Assembly (NCBI GenBank): GCA_016722285.1 | Contig: JADKGI010000001.1 | Span: forward strand, 744,001 to 808,000 | DNA from: Saprospiraceae bacterium | GTDB taxonomy: Bacteria; Bacteroidota; Bacteroidia; Chitinophagales; Saprospiraceae | Direction: 5' to 3' | DNA length: 64,000 nt | Shown: positions 7,789 to 16,637 of the stretch, in pieces | Position numbering within the stretch: the first letter of the stretch is position 1 | Layout: every line of letters begins with the position of its first letter | Translations under genes and position numbers: made by a program | The notes under the pieces: generated by a model | The model's input: only the letters and a program-made list of their open reading frames with translations | What the model was told of the DNA's origin: nothing | Database searches by the model: none

Positions 7789-7804
7789 TTCGCAAATATA
7801 CGAA
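7789..7804 (-). promoter_or_regulatory. ArsR operator and promoter in front of arsR
   Basis: TTCG-N8-CGAA with core TATATTTG on the minus strand, inside a 19-base stretch identical to that at 7404-7422. It ends 18 bases upstream of the arsR ATG. The -7 element is enclosed by the palindrome arms, so a bound dimer would mask it. Confidence 0.7.
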
Positions 7805-8104
7805 CAATAACTCAGATATCATTCAGTTGTTTCAATTATTTTTCTTAGGTGATGATTTGCCAATTGAGAGGGAGTGGTAGTTTTTTCATAAAAACTATAT
7901 GTTATCTTCCTTATTAATAGGAAGTGATGTGTTTCTAAAAGCATCAATTTTGTAAATACTGTAATTTATTTTCCATCCCACTTCTTACACCCATCGTTGA
8001 AATACTCGCTATTGTTGATATTAATAAAATCTATCAATAAGAAGTAATTATTTAGATCAAACTTCATGAAAAGGTTTTATCACAATAATGACGAGCATGA
8101 TGCT
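7805..8104. other. Intergenic spacer between the arsenic operon and the first SCO/YHYH module
   Basis: No recognisable gene. A 33-codon minus-strand frame at 7966-8067 (MKFDLNNYFLLIDFININNS...) is open but has no support beyond its length. The spacer holds the region upstream of arsR and downstream of the SCO gene. Confidence 0.4.
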
Positions 8105-8734
8105 TCATTCGTTCAACAATACCTTGATATCGTCAGTTACTCTTTCAATATCAGGCCTTTGAGTTGCATTATAGATCCCTCTGATCCGGCCTTTTTTGTC
8201 AATGAGTAACATGGATTCTGTATGTAGGAATTCATCTGAACTTTTTTGCAATCCGAGACCTTTTTCTGCAAAAAAGGAGGTCCTGCCAAGTTGATAAATT
8301 TTTTCCTGATTACCAGTGAGCAAATACCATTTGGAAGGATTAATACCGTGTAGATCTGCATACTCCTTCAAGGTTGCTACAGAATCTACCCAAGGCATGA
8401 CTGAAAATGATACCAGTTTTATTTGTTTATTATTAGTAAACGTATCCTGCAAAGTCAGCAGGTTATTGGTCATTTTTGGGCAGATACTCGGGCAAGTGCT
8501 AAAAAAGAAATTGGCTACATAAATAAAACCATCCAGCGAATCTTTGGTAATGGTATTTCCCAATTGATTTTGTAGTGCAAAGGTGTCAATAGTATGGATA
8601 TTCTTGTAGATGCTGTCGCTTTCATTTATCCATTCTGCGTCAAATTCTGCAGTATTGTAGAAAGGTAAAACTTCTTTTTGTGTTGCTATATTGTTTTGCC
8701 GACATGATAGTAAAGACAGCAACATCACAGCCAT
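8105..8734 (-). CDS. SCO1/SenC-family lipoprotein, module copy A
   Basis: The thioredoxin-like SCO domain shows the copper-binding CxxxC in FFFSTCPSICPKM and the third ligand His in FLHTES. The N-terminus has a lipobox (MAVMLLSLLSC). The frame is open to an ATG at 8875, but that would overlap the upstream gene by 130 bases. The ATG at 8732-8734, 10 bases after the MORN gene's stop, is the simplest choice, although it leaves a very short signal peptide; the true start may be a non-ATG codon slightly upstream. SCO proteins deliver Cu to cytochrome oxidase CuA or act as thiol reductases. Paralogue of the gene at 13944-14567. Confidence 0.8.
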   Translation of the reverse strand: MAVMLLSLLSCRQNNIATQKEVLPFYNTAEFDAEWINESDSIYKNIHTIDTFALQNQLGNTITKDSLDGFIYVANFFFSTCPSICPKMTNNLLTLQDTFTNNKQIKLVSFSVMPWVDSVATLKEYADLHGINPSKWYLLTGNQEKIYQLGRTSFFAEKGLGLQKSSDEFLHTESMLLIDKKGRIRGIYNATQRPDIERVTDDIKVLLNE

Positions 8735-8744
8735 CAAAAATATA

Positions 8745-9317
8745 TTATTTTTGCACCACCGACATGCAATCGTATCTTCCGATAACTCCATAAAGTTTTC
8801 CATTTTTAACTGTAAAATTATTAATGACCCTTGCACTGTCGTTCCAGGTTTTTTGTTTTCCTTCCTCGTAACCATTTACATAATGTAAGCTTTGCCATAG
8901 ATTGCCACTTTCAAAATAACTGATTTGTTCGCCTTCCAGTTTGTCATTTTTATAAAAATTCACGTTGCCCAATTGCCCATTCTTATACCAAATTTTATGG
9001 GTGCCATCCCTGTCGCCATTTATAAAACTCCTCTCATATCTCTTTTCACCGGTTTCAAACCATCCTAAGGCTATACCATTCTCTTTTCCATCTACTACAG
9101 GTAATTTGGCTATCAAAGCATCACCTTTCTTTTCAATAATATAGCCATTGGCTTTAAGGTTTTTGTAAAACCAGGTACCATTGTTGTTATGTAAAGCCGT
9201 ATCACTTGTTGAGATAAATATTTCTGGGGGATCTCTCACAATGGATACATCCTGAATAGTTTGCTTTTGACTACAGCTTATGAAAAATAAAAATATTACT
9301 GGAACAATGGCATACAT
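8745..9317 (-). CDS. MORN/YwqK-type repeat lipoprotein, module copy A
   Basis: 190 residues: lipoprotein signal (MYAIVPVIFLFFISC), then MORN-like repeats with the G-x-x-x-x-W/Y-Y-x-N/S-G pattern (GTHKIWYKNGQLGNVNFY, GEQISYFESGNLWQSLHY, GKQKTWNDSARV). Databases often call this repeat type toxin-antitoxin system YwqK family antitoxin, but nothing here suggests a toxin pair; it is a periplasm-facing repeat protein. Its ATG overlaps the YHYH stop by one base (TAATG), so it is translationally coupled. Paralogue at 14564-15206. Confidence 0.75.
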   Translation of the reverse strand: MYAIVPVIFLFFISCSQKQTIQDVSIVRDPPEIFISTSDTALHNNNGTWFYKNLKANGYIIEKKGDALIAKLPVVDGKENGIALGWFETGEKRYERSFINGDRDGTHKIWYKNGQLGNVNFYKNDKLEGEQISYFESGNLWQSLHYVNGYEEGKQKTWNDSARVINNFTVKNGKLYGVIGRYDCMSVVQK

Positions 9318-10156
9318 TAGTTTACTGTTCCCTTAGTTCCATAATATTTACCACCGTTGATATAGGGAGCAGCAGTTGTAAGTGAAGTTGCTACGCTTGA
9401 GCTGGACGAGATGACATGGTAATGATAAATTTTATCGTTGGGATAATCTTCAGTTGCGCTTACATGCCCGTTGTAACTGTCCAGCATCGATTGAGTAATC
9501 TTTGTTCCATTCTCATAAGGGCCATAAACCGGAAAGCCATCCAATAAAAAACCCATAAAGGCTGAATTACCATAAGTGCTTGTTAAAAATTTTGGCTCAT
9601 AGTGATAATGATATTGAGCACCTCCATTTCCTGCAAGAGGAGTCGGGTGACCTAAATATTGGTCTGCATTGTTTATTTCCAGAGCATCTAAAGCTGAGCC
9701 ATTTCCATTATACTGATTGAAAAACACCACCCCATTTCTTGCAATACCTATTGGTCCACCTGTCGTTGAACTGTGTGTGCTTGATACTTCAGGATATCGG
9801 GGAATGGTGAAAGTAATATTTTGAGTAAGTAAATCCGGGTCACTAAGTGTTCCCATTAAATTAATTGCAGTACTAAAGTTTGGATTATCGCCATTGTACA
9901 CTTCATATTTTGCGTGGCCTACCGGGAAAAACGGGCTTTTATGATCAGGCACATCTGTAGTTTTAATTTTCACATTTGCAGTACCAGAACTGTCGAAGGA
10001 AACTATGTTATACATTTTTGCATACAACTTTGAGAAGTTATTTGTGGTAGTACCATCGGTGTTACTACTGACGCTGCCAGTGGTACCATCATCAATTTTA
10101 TTGCACCCATACACTACCATAAGTAGCAGTGCATAAGGGAAAATTACTTTATTCAT
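9317..10156 (-). CDS. YHYH-domain lipoprotein (short type), module copy A
   Basis: 279 residues. Lipoprotein signal (MNKVIFPYALLLMVVYGC) and a Thr/Ser-rich linker precede a YHYH domain. Landmarks in order: PDHKSPFF, GGPIGIARNGVVFFN, AQYHYHYEP, GFLLDGFPVYGP, KIYHYHVISS and the C-terminal GGKYYGTKGTVN. The two YHYH motifs and the D-G-F/Y-P-V/I-Y-G block define the family, whose function is unknown; the clustered histidines suggest metal binding. It is coupled to the MORN gene and belongs to a run that also has SCO. Paralogue at 15835-16596. Confidence 0.8.
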   Translation of the reverse strand: MNKVIFPYALLLMVVYGCNKIDDGTTGSVSSNTDGTTTNNFSKLYAKMYNIVSFDSSGTANVKIKTTDVPDHKSPFFPVGHAKYEVYNGDNPNFSTAINLMGTLSDPDLLTQNITFTIPRYPEVSSTHSSTTGGPIGIARNGVVFFNQYNGNGSALDALEINNADQYLGHPTPLAGNGGAQYHYHYEPKFLTSTYGNSAFMGFLLDGFPVYGPYENGTKITQSMLDSYNGHVSATEDYPNDKIYHYHVISSSSSVATSLTTAAPYINGGKYYGTKGTVN

Positions 10157-10255
10157 TTTTATTATTTATTTGATTATACAATATGGAACACAGAGTCTTA
10201 CAGAAACAGACGATTCATTTTTATTAAAAATATCTATGGAATAAATAGGAAGCTT

Positions 10256-10870
10256 TCAAATTGCCAGCTTGCTCTGCCTTTTTATTGCAATAAAAACAAT
10301 GATTGAAACAAGCAGTAAAAAAGCTGCTCCTGTCAGAAAAATTGAATTGAGATAAAACGGCTTAGCAGTTTCAAAAACTACCCATTCATTATTTTCTGCT
10401 TTAAGCCTTACTTCCTGCTGATTGTCATTATTCAGAATATATTGCTTCTGCGGCAAACCATTTAATGTTAAAATTAATTCACACTGATTATGATGCATAT
10501 CTTGAAATAAGGCACATTTGACATATAAGGAATTGATTGTATTCGGCACATTGTCCAATTCTGCAAATAAATTGGTTTCATGTCCAAGCTGAACCTGGAT
10601 GTTGCTACATTTAATGGTGTCCCCATCTGAGATAATAAAACAGTTTTTCTGAAAATGTTGTATCACCAGTTGGTTAAATTCTTCCGGAGTTTTATATGCA
10701 TTTTTTCCGAAAACATAATCTACCTCACCTTCAAATGCGGTTAGAGAGCTTTTTATAAGTAAAATGTTTTTACCATTTTGCTCATAGATCATCAGGCTTG
10801 ATATATCGGGATTGTGGGCATATATTACATTAAAACCCAACATTAAAAGGATCAGATTTATGGTCTTCAT
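10256..10870 (-). CDS. DUF6702-like envelope protein with C-terminal membrane anchor
   Basis: 204 residues. A signal peptide (MKTINLILLMLGFNVIYA) is followed by a mature N-terminus starting at His-Asn, a beta-rich domain, and one transmembrane helix near the C-terminus (SIFLTGAAFLLLVSIIVFIA) with a basic tail. The processed N-terminal His and the fold pattern resemble DUF6702 proteins, but similarity is weak and I would not insist. It sits between the two YHYH genes of copy A, starting 13 bases after the long YHYH gene, and has no counterpart in copy B. Confidence 0.5.
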   Translation of the reverse strand: MKTINLILLMLGFNVIYAHNPDISSLMIYEQNGKNILLIKSSLTAFEGEVDYVFGKNAYKTPEEFNQLVIQHFQKNCFIISDGDTIKCSNIQVQLGHETNLFAELDNVPNTINSLYVKCALFQDMHHNQCELILTLNGLPQKQYILNNDNQQEVRLKAENNEWVVFETAKPFYLNSIFLTGAAFLLLVSIIVFIAIKRQSKLAI

Positions 10871-10882
10871 GTTCTAATTTTT

Positions 10883-11859
10883 TTAATTAGCGTAAGCTCC
10901 AGCCAGGCCATTGATAAAATTGTTATTTCCTGCTTTATCTACGTGGTAGTGATATCCTCTTGTTGCATCATAATGTCCACGGTTTGCATCAAGATCGGTG
11001 TATTCTGTACCTGCTACGCTTAATCTTTCATATATGCCATAGCCGTCCATTGCGTATCCGATCATGGCTGCATGTCCATCAGTTTGAGTAACTTTTTTAG
11101 TCAATCCGGTAGCGGCATGATAGTGGTATCCTGCAGCCAAATTTATATGGGCTCCATAATCATCAAAAGGGGCTATGGTATATGCAGCCAAAATTACACT
11201 GACAGGTGCAGGTGCATCAAATACAACACCATCAAACGCAATACCCCTGCTGGATGGCCCTGCTGCACTTCCTGGACCTCCAGGGCCCGTAGCAAAAGTA
11301 AACGAAGTACTTGCCTTGACAGGAGTGATGGGAATATAAAAAGTATTTGATAAAGTAGATACATAAGATGGCAGGCATTCTACACAGTAATTTTTATATG
11401 CTGCGCCGACATTTGGGTTGGCAGCAGCAGCGCAGTCTGCCTGAGTCAGGGTCCTTGTGATAGCTCCGGTGGATGTGTTGTACATTTGCCAAGTTGGATC
11501 GTTATAGAATGTGGCCAGGTTTTTTATAAATGCACCATCTACATCAAAAACATTGCTCCGGATAACCATATACCACCCTTGGTAGCGTCATCTGAGATAT
11601 TTGTAGGGCACCATGGGCCCATGGCATGATCAGCCGGAGTGCTTTTTGTTACTATTTTATAACATGGGGCAGTCGTTCCATTTGATAGAGGGCGGTTTTC
11701 AGTGGTGATAGTCACTGATCCGGTAGAAGTAAGAAATTTTGTAGCATCTACATTTATTACGGTGTCCGTTGATGTAGTTGTAGTCGATGAGTCATCATCT
11801 TTTGCACATGAAACCAATACACTGATCAATGATGCGAATACTAAAATTTTGTATGTCAT
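10883..11859 (-). pseudogene. YHYH-domain lipoprotein (long type), module copy A, frame broken once
   Basis: The start at 11859 gives a lipoprotein signal (MTYKILVFASLISVLVSC) and reads to GPWCPTNISDDATKGGIWLS, then loses frame near 11553-11562. The next frame resumes at NVFDVDGAFIKNLATFY. Aligned with the intact paralogue at 16741-17850 (GGIWMESGKVYDVDGAF), exactly one base is missing. The rest has conserved cysteines (APCYKIVTK, WCPTNI, YCVECLPS with CxxC), GYHYHAATG, DGHAAMIGYAMDGYGIYE and RGYHYHVDKAG. It heads the copy A transcript, behind a promoter-like motif at 11880-11910. Probably intact in the organism. Confidence 0.75.
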
Positions 11860-11879
11860 ATTTTGTTATTTTTATTATA

Positions 11880-11910
11880 TTATACGATGGCGAATTAAAT
11901 TTCCTTCGGT
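11880..11910 (-). promoter_or_regulatory. Two-block ECF-type promoter motif, copy A
   Basis: On the minus strand the blocks are ACCGAAGGA and TCGTATAA, separated by 14 bases, ending 20 bases before the long YHYH start codon. The same blocks with the same spacing occur before the short YHYH gene of copy B (16638-16668). The CGTA-type -10 with an upstream GGA-containing block is what ECF sigma factors read; an ECF gene lies at 18834-19375. This pairing is inference. Confidence 0.5.
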
Positions 11911-12041
11911 AGTATTTGTTTTATTTTTTAAATCGAAAGATTAATTTCCAAGTAATATTATTATTCATCAGCTATTGAAACCAATATAAGTTCATCTCAT
12001 CTGCATTTTTACAACATTTAGGAGTGAATAATTTTCATTGA

Positions 12042-12923
12042 TTATTTAAGGCGATAATCCTTTTCAAGCAGTTCGATCAGTGCAGTAGCTTTTTTACTTA
12101 AATAAATATATCTATCGTATAAAACCAATCTTGAACCCTTCATATAATGAAGCATGGAGCTCAATCTTCTTATTGTAGATGCATCATAACTAATCAGTTG
12201 AGGGTTTCCGGCAGGTTTGTAAATGACATTTTTTGTTTCATCATTTACCATAGATTCAAAAACCAAAGGATTAAAAATGGCGTATGCCAGGGAACGGTAC
12301 TCCATTGCCATTTCATTGGTATTGTTTTGAAGGAGATACAGTGCATTCATTTCTGAATAATAATGTGAAATACTTGTAGCAACAACCATATTTTTGATAA
12401 GGCGAAAATCGCCGGAGTTTTCCATTTGTTTTATAGTATGGTCTGTGCTTGTGAAAAAATCAAATCGGCTGACTAATCTGCCATAATAATATAAATCTGA
12501 ACCGTAAGCTTTTTTATTTGGTGAATTTAATAAAATGGTTAAGCTATCCACTTCTATTCCCTTTTGCTCAAATTTGATAATAGATTGTGCCAATAGGCTG
12601 ATGTCTTCTTTTAAATCACCGATCATTGTTATAATGAATTGCTCTTCGCGGTCGTTTTCGATTTTATGGTCTAACCAGTATTCTGCCAAACTACCACATA
12701 AAACTGCAAGGAATAGCATTAAAAATTCCCAAAAATAGGATTTCCGGCTTCTCTTTGCTTCGTGATGTGCATGATGATGTCCGTGATGATATACTTCCAA
12801 GTTTTCTGTCTTAGGATTTTGGGTTACTGTTTCAGTAACTGAAGTAGGAATAACTAAGGTTGGGGGACTTTCCTGCGCTGTATTTATAGGATTATCCTGA
12901 TCTTTTTCATCTATATTTTCCAC
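12042..12923 (-). CDS. DUF6090-like membrane-anchored protein with His-rich linker
   Basis: About 294 residues from the GTG at 12921-12923. The frame is open further, to a TTG at 13034, but that part overlaps the restored end of glutaminase and reads like antisense. The N-terminal segment is acidic and Thr/Pro-rich, followed by a histidine cluster (HHGHHHAHHEAK), one transmembrane helix (YFWEFLMLFLAVLCGSLAEY) and a helical domain starting with NDREEQFI, the DUF6090 pattern also seen at 52751-54351. The His cluster could bind metal. It lies between module copies B and A. Function unknown. Confidence 0.6.
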   Translation of the reverse strand: MENIDEKDQDNPINTAQESPPTLVIPTSVTETVTQNPKTENLEVYHHGHHHAHHEAKRSRKSYFWEFLMLFLAVLCGSLAEYWLDHKIENDREEQFIITMIGDLKEDISLLAQSIIKFEQKGIEVDSLTILLNSPNKKAYGSDLYYYGRLVSRFDFFTSTDHTIKQMENSGDFRLIKNMVVATSISHYYSEMNALYLLQNNTNEMAMEYRSLAYAIFNPLVFESMVNDETKNVIYKPAGNPQLISYDASTIRRLSSMLHYMKGSRLVLYDRYIYLSKKATALIELLEKDYRLK

Positions 12924-12993
12924 TATTAAACTTTTGATTGGTTTAAGATGTAATAATTTTAAAAAACGCCACCTTGAAAAGAGAAGTATTATT

Positions 12994-13907
12994 TCAAAAA
13001 ATGGACGATTGGGTCTTTGTAGTAAATAATTCAAGAAATTTCATTCCCCGGTGTGAATTTCCTTTTTTATTTAATTTCGGACTCCAAACAGCAACACAAT
13101 ATTTGTTTGGATGAACAGCTACAATTCCGCCCCAACACCACTCTTTCCGGGGAGACCAACCTTAAATGCAAATTCTCCTGATTCATCATAAAATCCACAA
13201 GTCAGCATAATAGCATTTATACTTTTTGCCTGACTCATGTTAAGAACCTGTAAATGGTCATTGGTTCTGAAATCATCATTAGCTAAAAAGAGAAGAGTAT
13301 TTGATATTTCCTGGCAGCTCATTTCTAAAGAGCAAATGCAATAATAAAAATCAAGTACGACCTCTGTATTATTAACGATATTGCCAAAGGACTTAATAAA
13401 ATTACACAGCGCAACATTCCGATATCCAACCGATTTTTCTGAGTTTGCAATTTTATAAGAATAATTCAATTGTTTATTGTCAGAAATACTCCGGCAGAAT
13501 GCTAAAAAATCTTCTTTGGTGTTATTTAAATGACTGATAAGAATATCGCAAATCACTAAAGCTCCCGAATTAACAAATGGATTTCTGGGTATTCCATTAT
13601 CCAATTCCAATTGACTGAGGGAATTAAAGGCAGTTCCTGAAGGTTCCACTCCGAGTCTGCTCCACAAGTTTTCGCCTGCTATTTTATAAGCTAAACTGAG
13701 TGTTAGTACTTTAGCAATACTTTGAATGGAGAATTTTTCAAGATAATTTCCGACACCATATTTACAATGATCAACTGTTGATAAATGAATACCGAAGTTT
13801 TCAGGATTGACATTTGCCAATTCGGGAATATATGAAGCTGGTTGCCCTTCGAATTCACTGTTTTTTACGGTGAAATAAACTTCATCTATAATTTCCTGAT
13901 AATTCAT
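12994..13907 (-). pseudogene. glsA: Glutaminase, frame broken by one base near the 3' end
   Basis: MNYQEIIDEVYFTVK starts a glutaminase of the serine-dependent (GlsA) family: FSIQSIAKVLTL carries the catalytic Ser-x-x-Lys, then NPFVNSGALV, and VGLPGKSGVGAE near the end. A stop after GVGAEL comes 40 residues early. One base over, the frame continues GIVAVHPNKYCVAVWSP to TAA/TGA at 12994, giving 304 residues, the usual length. One G missing from a G run (GTTGGGGCGG, 13125-13135) explains it. The enzyme hydrolyses glutamine to glutamate plus ammonia, often supporting acid tolerance. It starts 36 bases after the SCO gene of copy B. Confidence 0.85.
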
Positions 13908-13943
13908 TAAATATTTTTTCTAAAAATACGACCAATTTTTTGC

Positions 13944-14567
13944 TTAGTCTTCTTTCCTCAATTCTTTAATATCATTTTTTAATGAAATCATATTATTTGG
14001 GTCAAGGCTGTTGTAAATACCCCTGATGTGGCGCTGCTTATCGATCAAAACGAAATTTTCTGTGTGCAAAAAGATACTAGAATCACTGTTGACACCAAGG
14101 TCTTCTTCTACGTAATAATATTTGCGGCCAAGGTCATATATTTCACCAACAGATCCTGTGAGCAATTTCCATTTTCCATATTGTACATTTTTTTCGTCAG
14201 CATATTTTTTTAATACGGGAACACTATCTTTTTCAGGCATGACTGAGTGTGAAATGAGCAGTACATCACTATCATTTATAAACTCATCTTGCAAATCGGC
14301 CATGCTTACAGCCATTTTGGGGCAAATACCGGGACATGAGGTAAAGAAAAAGTCAGCGACACAAATTTTTCCGTCCAGATCTTTTTCGCTAAACGACTGG
14401 CCCTCCTGGTCTGTCAAGCTGAATTTTCTTATCGAATGAAATGTTGCAGGATCATTTATCTCCCATTTGGGTGTAAAGTCTGCGGTATCATAGTAAGGCA
14501 GTTTCCTTGCATTTTCTGCACAGGAAATCAAAAGGCTTAAAAAAATTATGGATATTATATATTTCAC
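13944..14567 (-). CDS. SCO1/SenC-family lipoprotein, module copy B
   Basis: 207 residues: lipoprotein signal (MKYIISIIFLSLLISC), then a thioredoxin-like SCO domain with CxxxC in FFFTSCPGICPKM and the ligand His in FLHTENFVLID. It is closely similar in plan to the copy A gene (8105-8734). SCO proteins bind Cu(I)/Cu(II) through these three residues in the periplasm. The start overlaps the MORN gene stop by four bases (translational coupling). No cytochrome oxidase gene is nearby, so it may serve copper or thiol handling for the YHYH proteins instead (inference). Confidence 0.85.
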   Translation of the reverse strand: MKYIISIIFLSLLISCAENARKLPYYDTADFTPKWEINDPATFHSIRKFSLTDQEGQSFSEKDLDGKICVADFFFTSCPGICPKMAVSMADLQDEFINDSDVLLISHSVMPEKDSVPVLKKYADEKNVQYGKWKLLTGSVGEIYDLGRKYYYVEEDLGVNSDSSIFLHTENFVLIDKQRHIRGIYNSLDPNNMISLKNDIKELRKED

Positions 14568-15206
14568 TTTGCTGTTTTAAATTTTTCGTCTTCCAACGTG
14601 TAACATAAATTTGACTTTTGAAGACCGTAACGGAATCCGTCTTTAGATTCATAATTGATAAATATCTTCCCATTTTCCCGCCATGCCTGTTGCATGCCAT
14701 CTTCCTTATCATCTTTAAAATGCAGGAAAGCGTATGGCTGCCCACTCTGATACCATTGTTTATTCGGGCCTTCTCTCTTATCATTCAAATAGTAAAATTC
14801 AAATTTGGGGTTTCCGTTTTCCCAATAGCCAAAATGTTTCCCAAAGCTCTTATTTTCTTTTATAGCTTCTGCTATCTCTAAGATTTCCATTTTCGTAATA
14901 GGTCAAAGTGATGCCATGCTGCTTACCATTAAAATAACTCCCCATCATTTTTACCTGATGGTTATCATAGTATTCTTTTATATAACCCGAAAATGGCTTA
15001 CCATTCAAGTAATAATAACCGTTATCTAATCTTAGATTTTCGGAAGTTGCCACAATAGTATCGTTAGGAATCCCTGCAATATCCACTATAAAAGAAAGGG
15101 GAGTAATTCCCTCTTCTTTTATGGTGTCTGAACAATCGATAAGGAAAAACAGGGCCGTGACAATCAGCATTGGCTTTACAGATACATGTTTTAATCTAAT
15201 GGCCAC
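14564..15206 (-). pseudogene. MORN/YwqK-type repeat lipoprotein, module copy B, frame broken once
   Basis: MAIRLKHVSVKPMLIVTALFFLIDC starts a lipoprotein; repeats follow (GYIKEYYDNHQVKMMGSY, GITLTYYENGNLRDSRSY). The frame then stops at KRK. Removing one A from the TATAAAAGAAAA run (near 14860) restores YKENKSFGKHFGYWENGNPK and more repeats (GPNKQWYQSGQPYAFLHF, GMQQAWRENGK) down to 14564, 213 residues in all. It matches copy A (8745-9317) in plan. It lies between the EF-hand gene (12 bases) and SCO (4-base overlap). Function unknown; the repeats suggest a beta-structured scaffold outside the inner membrane. Confidence 0.75.
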
Positions 15207-15218
15207 TGATTTTTGAAT

Positions 15219-15548
15219 TTAATTGCCTCCATTTGGTGGGCCTTGCTGTCCTCTTTGTCCTTGCTGGGGTCTTTGTCTATTAGGTTTTGGGGCTTTCTCC
15301 AGTTCTTCCTGAGAAATAAATCCATCTCCATTGGTATCAATTTTGGAAAAGTCGTTTGCCAGTGGCCCCTTGACTTCCGAGGTAGAAAGTTTGCCATCTT
15401 TGTTACTGTCCATCTGAGCAAATAATTCTGTAAGTGAAGGCTGAGTGCCACTGGGCTGTTCAGAAGCAGTTGCTTTTTTATTTGAAGAGCAACTTACCAT
15501 CGATGCAATAATCATTGCAAAAACAACATTGAATAATACCTTTGTCAT
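15219..15548 (-). CDS. EF-hand calcium-binding lipoprotein with Pro/Gln/Gly-rich tail
   Basis: 109 residues. Lipoprotein signal (MTKVLFNVVFAMIIASMVSC), Ser/Thr linker, then two canonical EF-hand loops (DSNKDGKLSTSE near residue 48 and DTNGDGFISQEE near 71). The tail (NRQRPQQGQRGQQGPPNGGN) is low complexity and resembles the GPPQGG-rich insert of the YHYH protein at 16741-17850. It probably binds calcium in the periplasm. It is present in copy B only, between the short YHYH and MORN genes. Confidence 0.8.
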   Translation of the reverse strand: MTKVLFNVVFAMIIASMVSCSSNKKATASEQPSGTQPSLTELFAQMDSNKDGKLSTSEVKGPLANDFSKIDTNGDGFISQEELEKAPKPNRQRPQQGQRGQQGPPNGGN

Positions 15549-15712
15549 AACTTAAATTTTTTTTAGAATTGTGAGTGAATAAATAAATTGTAACTTGAAA
15601 AAATAATCTCAAAACACCAGATCTTTCGCAATCTAAGACTATAGAAAATATACATCTTTCCATTGCCCCTGGCTTCTGAGAGTGGGTAATGGGTACTTAA
15701 AAGTATATTGGC

Positions 15713-15765
15713 ATTGCATTCTTTGAATGCAATTTGTTGTTATGCTTGCAATCAGAGATTGCAAG
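15713..15765. repeat. Tandem pair of perfect 9-3-9 hairpins
   Basis: Hairpin one at 15713-15733: ATTGCATTC, loop TTT, GAATGCAAT. Hairpin two at 15745-15765: CTTGCAATC, loop AGA, GATTGCAAG. The stems are related (both contain ATTGCA or its complement) and are spaced 11 bases apart, between the short YHYH stop and the EF-hand start. This could be a REP/BIME-like pair or a processing or attenuation site. The rest of the 15549-15834 gap holds nothing I recognise. Confidence 0.6.
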
Positions 15766-15834
15766 GCCATTATTGACCATGCCATAGGTAGACAGGCCCT
15801 ATTTTGTTGAATTGAAGTCTGGAGTTCTGAATTT

Positions 15835-16596
15835 TTAAAAGGTAAAAGTGCCTTTAGTACCATAGTAACTACCGGCTTTTAAAATATAATATCCGGTATT
15901 CAGATAATTAACATTGCTGGCGTGGTAGTGATATATGCCATTGGGGAAATCCTGTGTAGGACCTGTATGTCCGCCATAAGCATCCAACGTGGGATAAACT
16001 CCTGTGGTATCTTTTCTGCCGTATATAGGAAAACCATCTCTTAAAAATCCAACCAGTTTGGCATCATCCTGCGTAGTATATCTGCCTGTGGTATGGTAAT
16101 GATAATCCTGTCCCGGGCCGGGGTGGGCACCTGAATAATCAAAAGTCGTAATAGTCAGGGCATCGAGTGGAACATTGCCACCCTCTCTGTCATTATAAAT
16201 AGGTACTCCGTTGAGGGCCATACCGATGGGTCCAAGTGTAGTTTCTTCATGTGAAGAGGCAATGACTGGTTTTCCCGGTATGGTCATGGAGTAAGTATGA
16301 GCACTGATGGAAGTATTTACATTGGCATGATAGCCGGAAGGAAAGTCTTCATACAGCGCATTTCCTACACCCCAGTAAGGGGTTTTGTGGTTTGGCAAAC
16401 CTGTACTTTTTATGGTAATGCCGGAACCACTCACGGCTACGGTAGAAGTACCTATGTAGTTGGATTGCACTACACTCGTTATGTCTGTTGTACCGACAGT
16501 ACTGGTATCTTCTACTGCACTGTCTTTATTGCAACTAATTGCTGTAGCAATTATGACTATCATCAGGATAAGACCTGGACCAAATACATTTTTCAT
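15835..16596 (-). CDS. YHYH-domain lipoprotein (short type), module copy B
   Basis: 253 residues. Lipoprotein signal (MKNVFGPGLILMIVIIATAISC), Thr/Ser-rich linker, then PNHKTPYW, TTLGPIGMALNGVPIYN, DYHYHTTGRYT, GFLRDGFPIYGRKD, NGIYHYHASN and the C-terminal AGSYYGTKGTF. All blocks align with the copy A short protein (9317-10156). The repeated Tyr/His motifs suggest a metal site; the family has no established function. It begins its own transcript behind the 16638-16668 motif and is followed by the EF-hand, MORN and SCO genes. Confidence 0.82.
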   Translation of the reverse strand: MKNVFGPGLILMIVIIATAISCNKDSAVEDTSTVGTTDITSVVQSNYIGTSTVAVSGSGITIKSTGLPNHKTPYWGVGNALYEDFPSGYHANVNTSISAHTYSMTIPGKPVIASSHEETTLGPIGMALNGVPIYNDREGGNVPLDALTITTFDYSGAHPGPGQDYHYHTTGRYTTQDDAKLVGFLRDGFPIYGRKDTTGVYPTLDAYGGHTGPTQDFPNGIYHYHASNVNYLNTGYYILKAGSYYGTKGTFTF

Positions 16597-16637
16597 ACTT
16601 TTTATTAAAAATTATTAATAAGTGATTTATAGTTCTC

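Noticed and set aside
8745..9317. YwqK-type protein as antitoxin of a toxin-antitoxin pair
   Set aside because: The name is inherited from databases; no toxin gene is adjacent and the protein is a lipoprotein with MORN-like repeats.
12924..13034. Longer N-terminus for the His-rich DUF6090-like protein
   Set aside because: It would start at TTG within the restored 3' end of glutaminase and adds residues with no family likeness.
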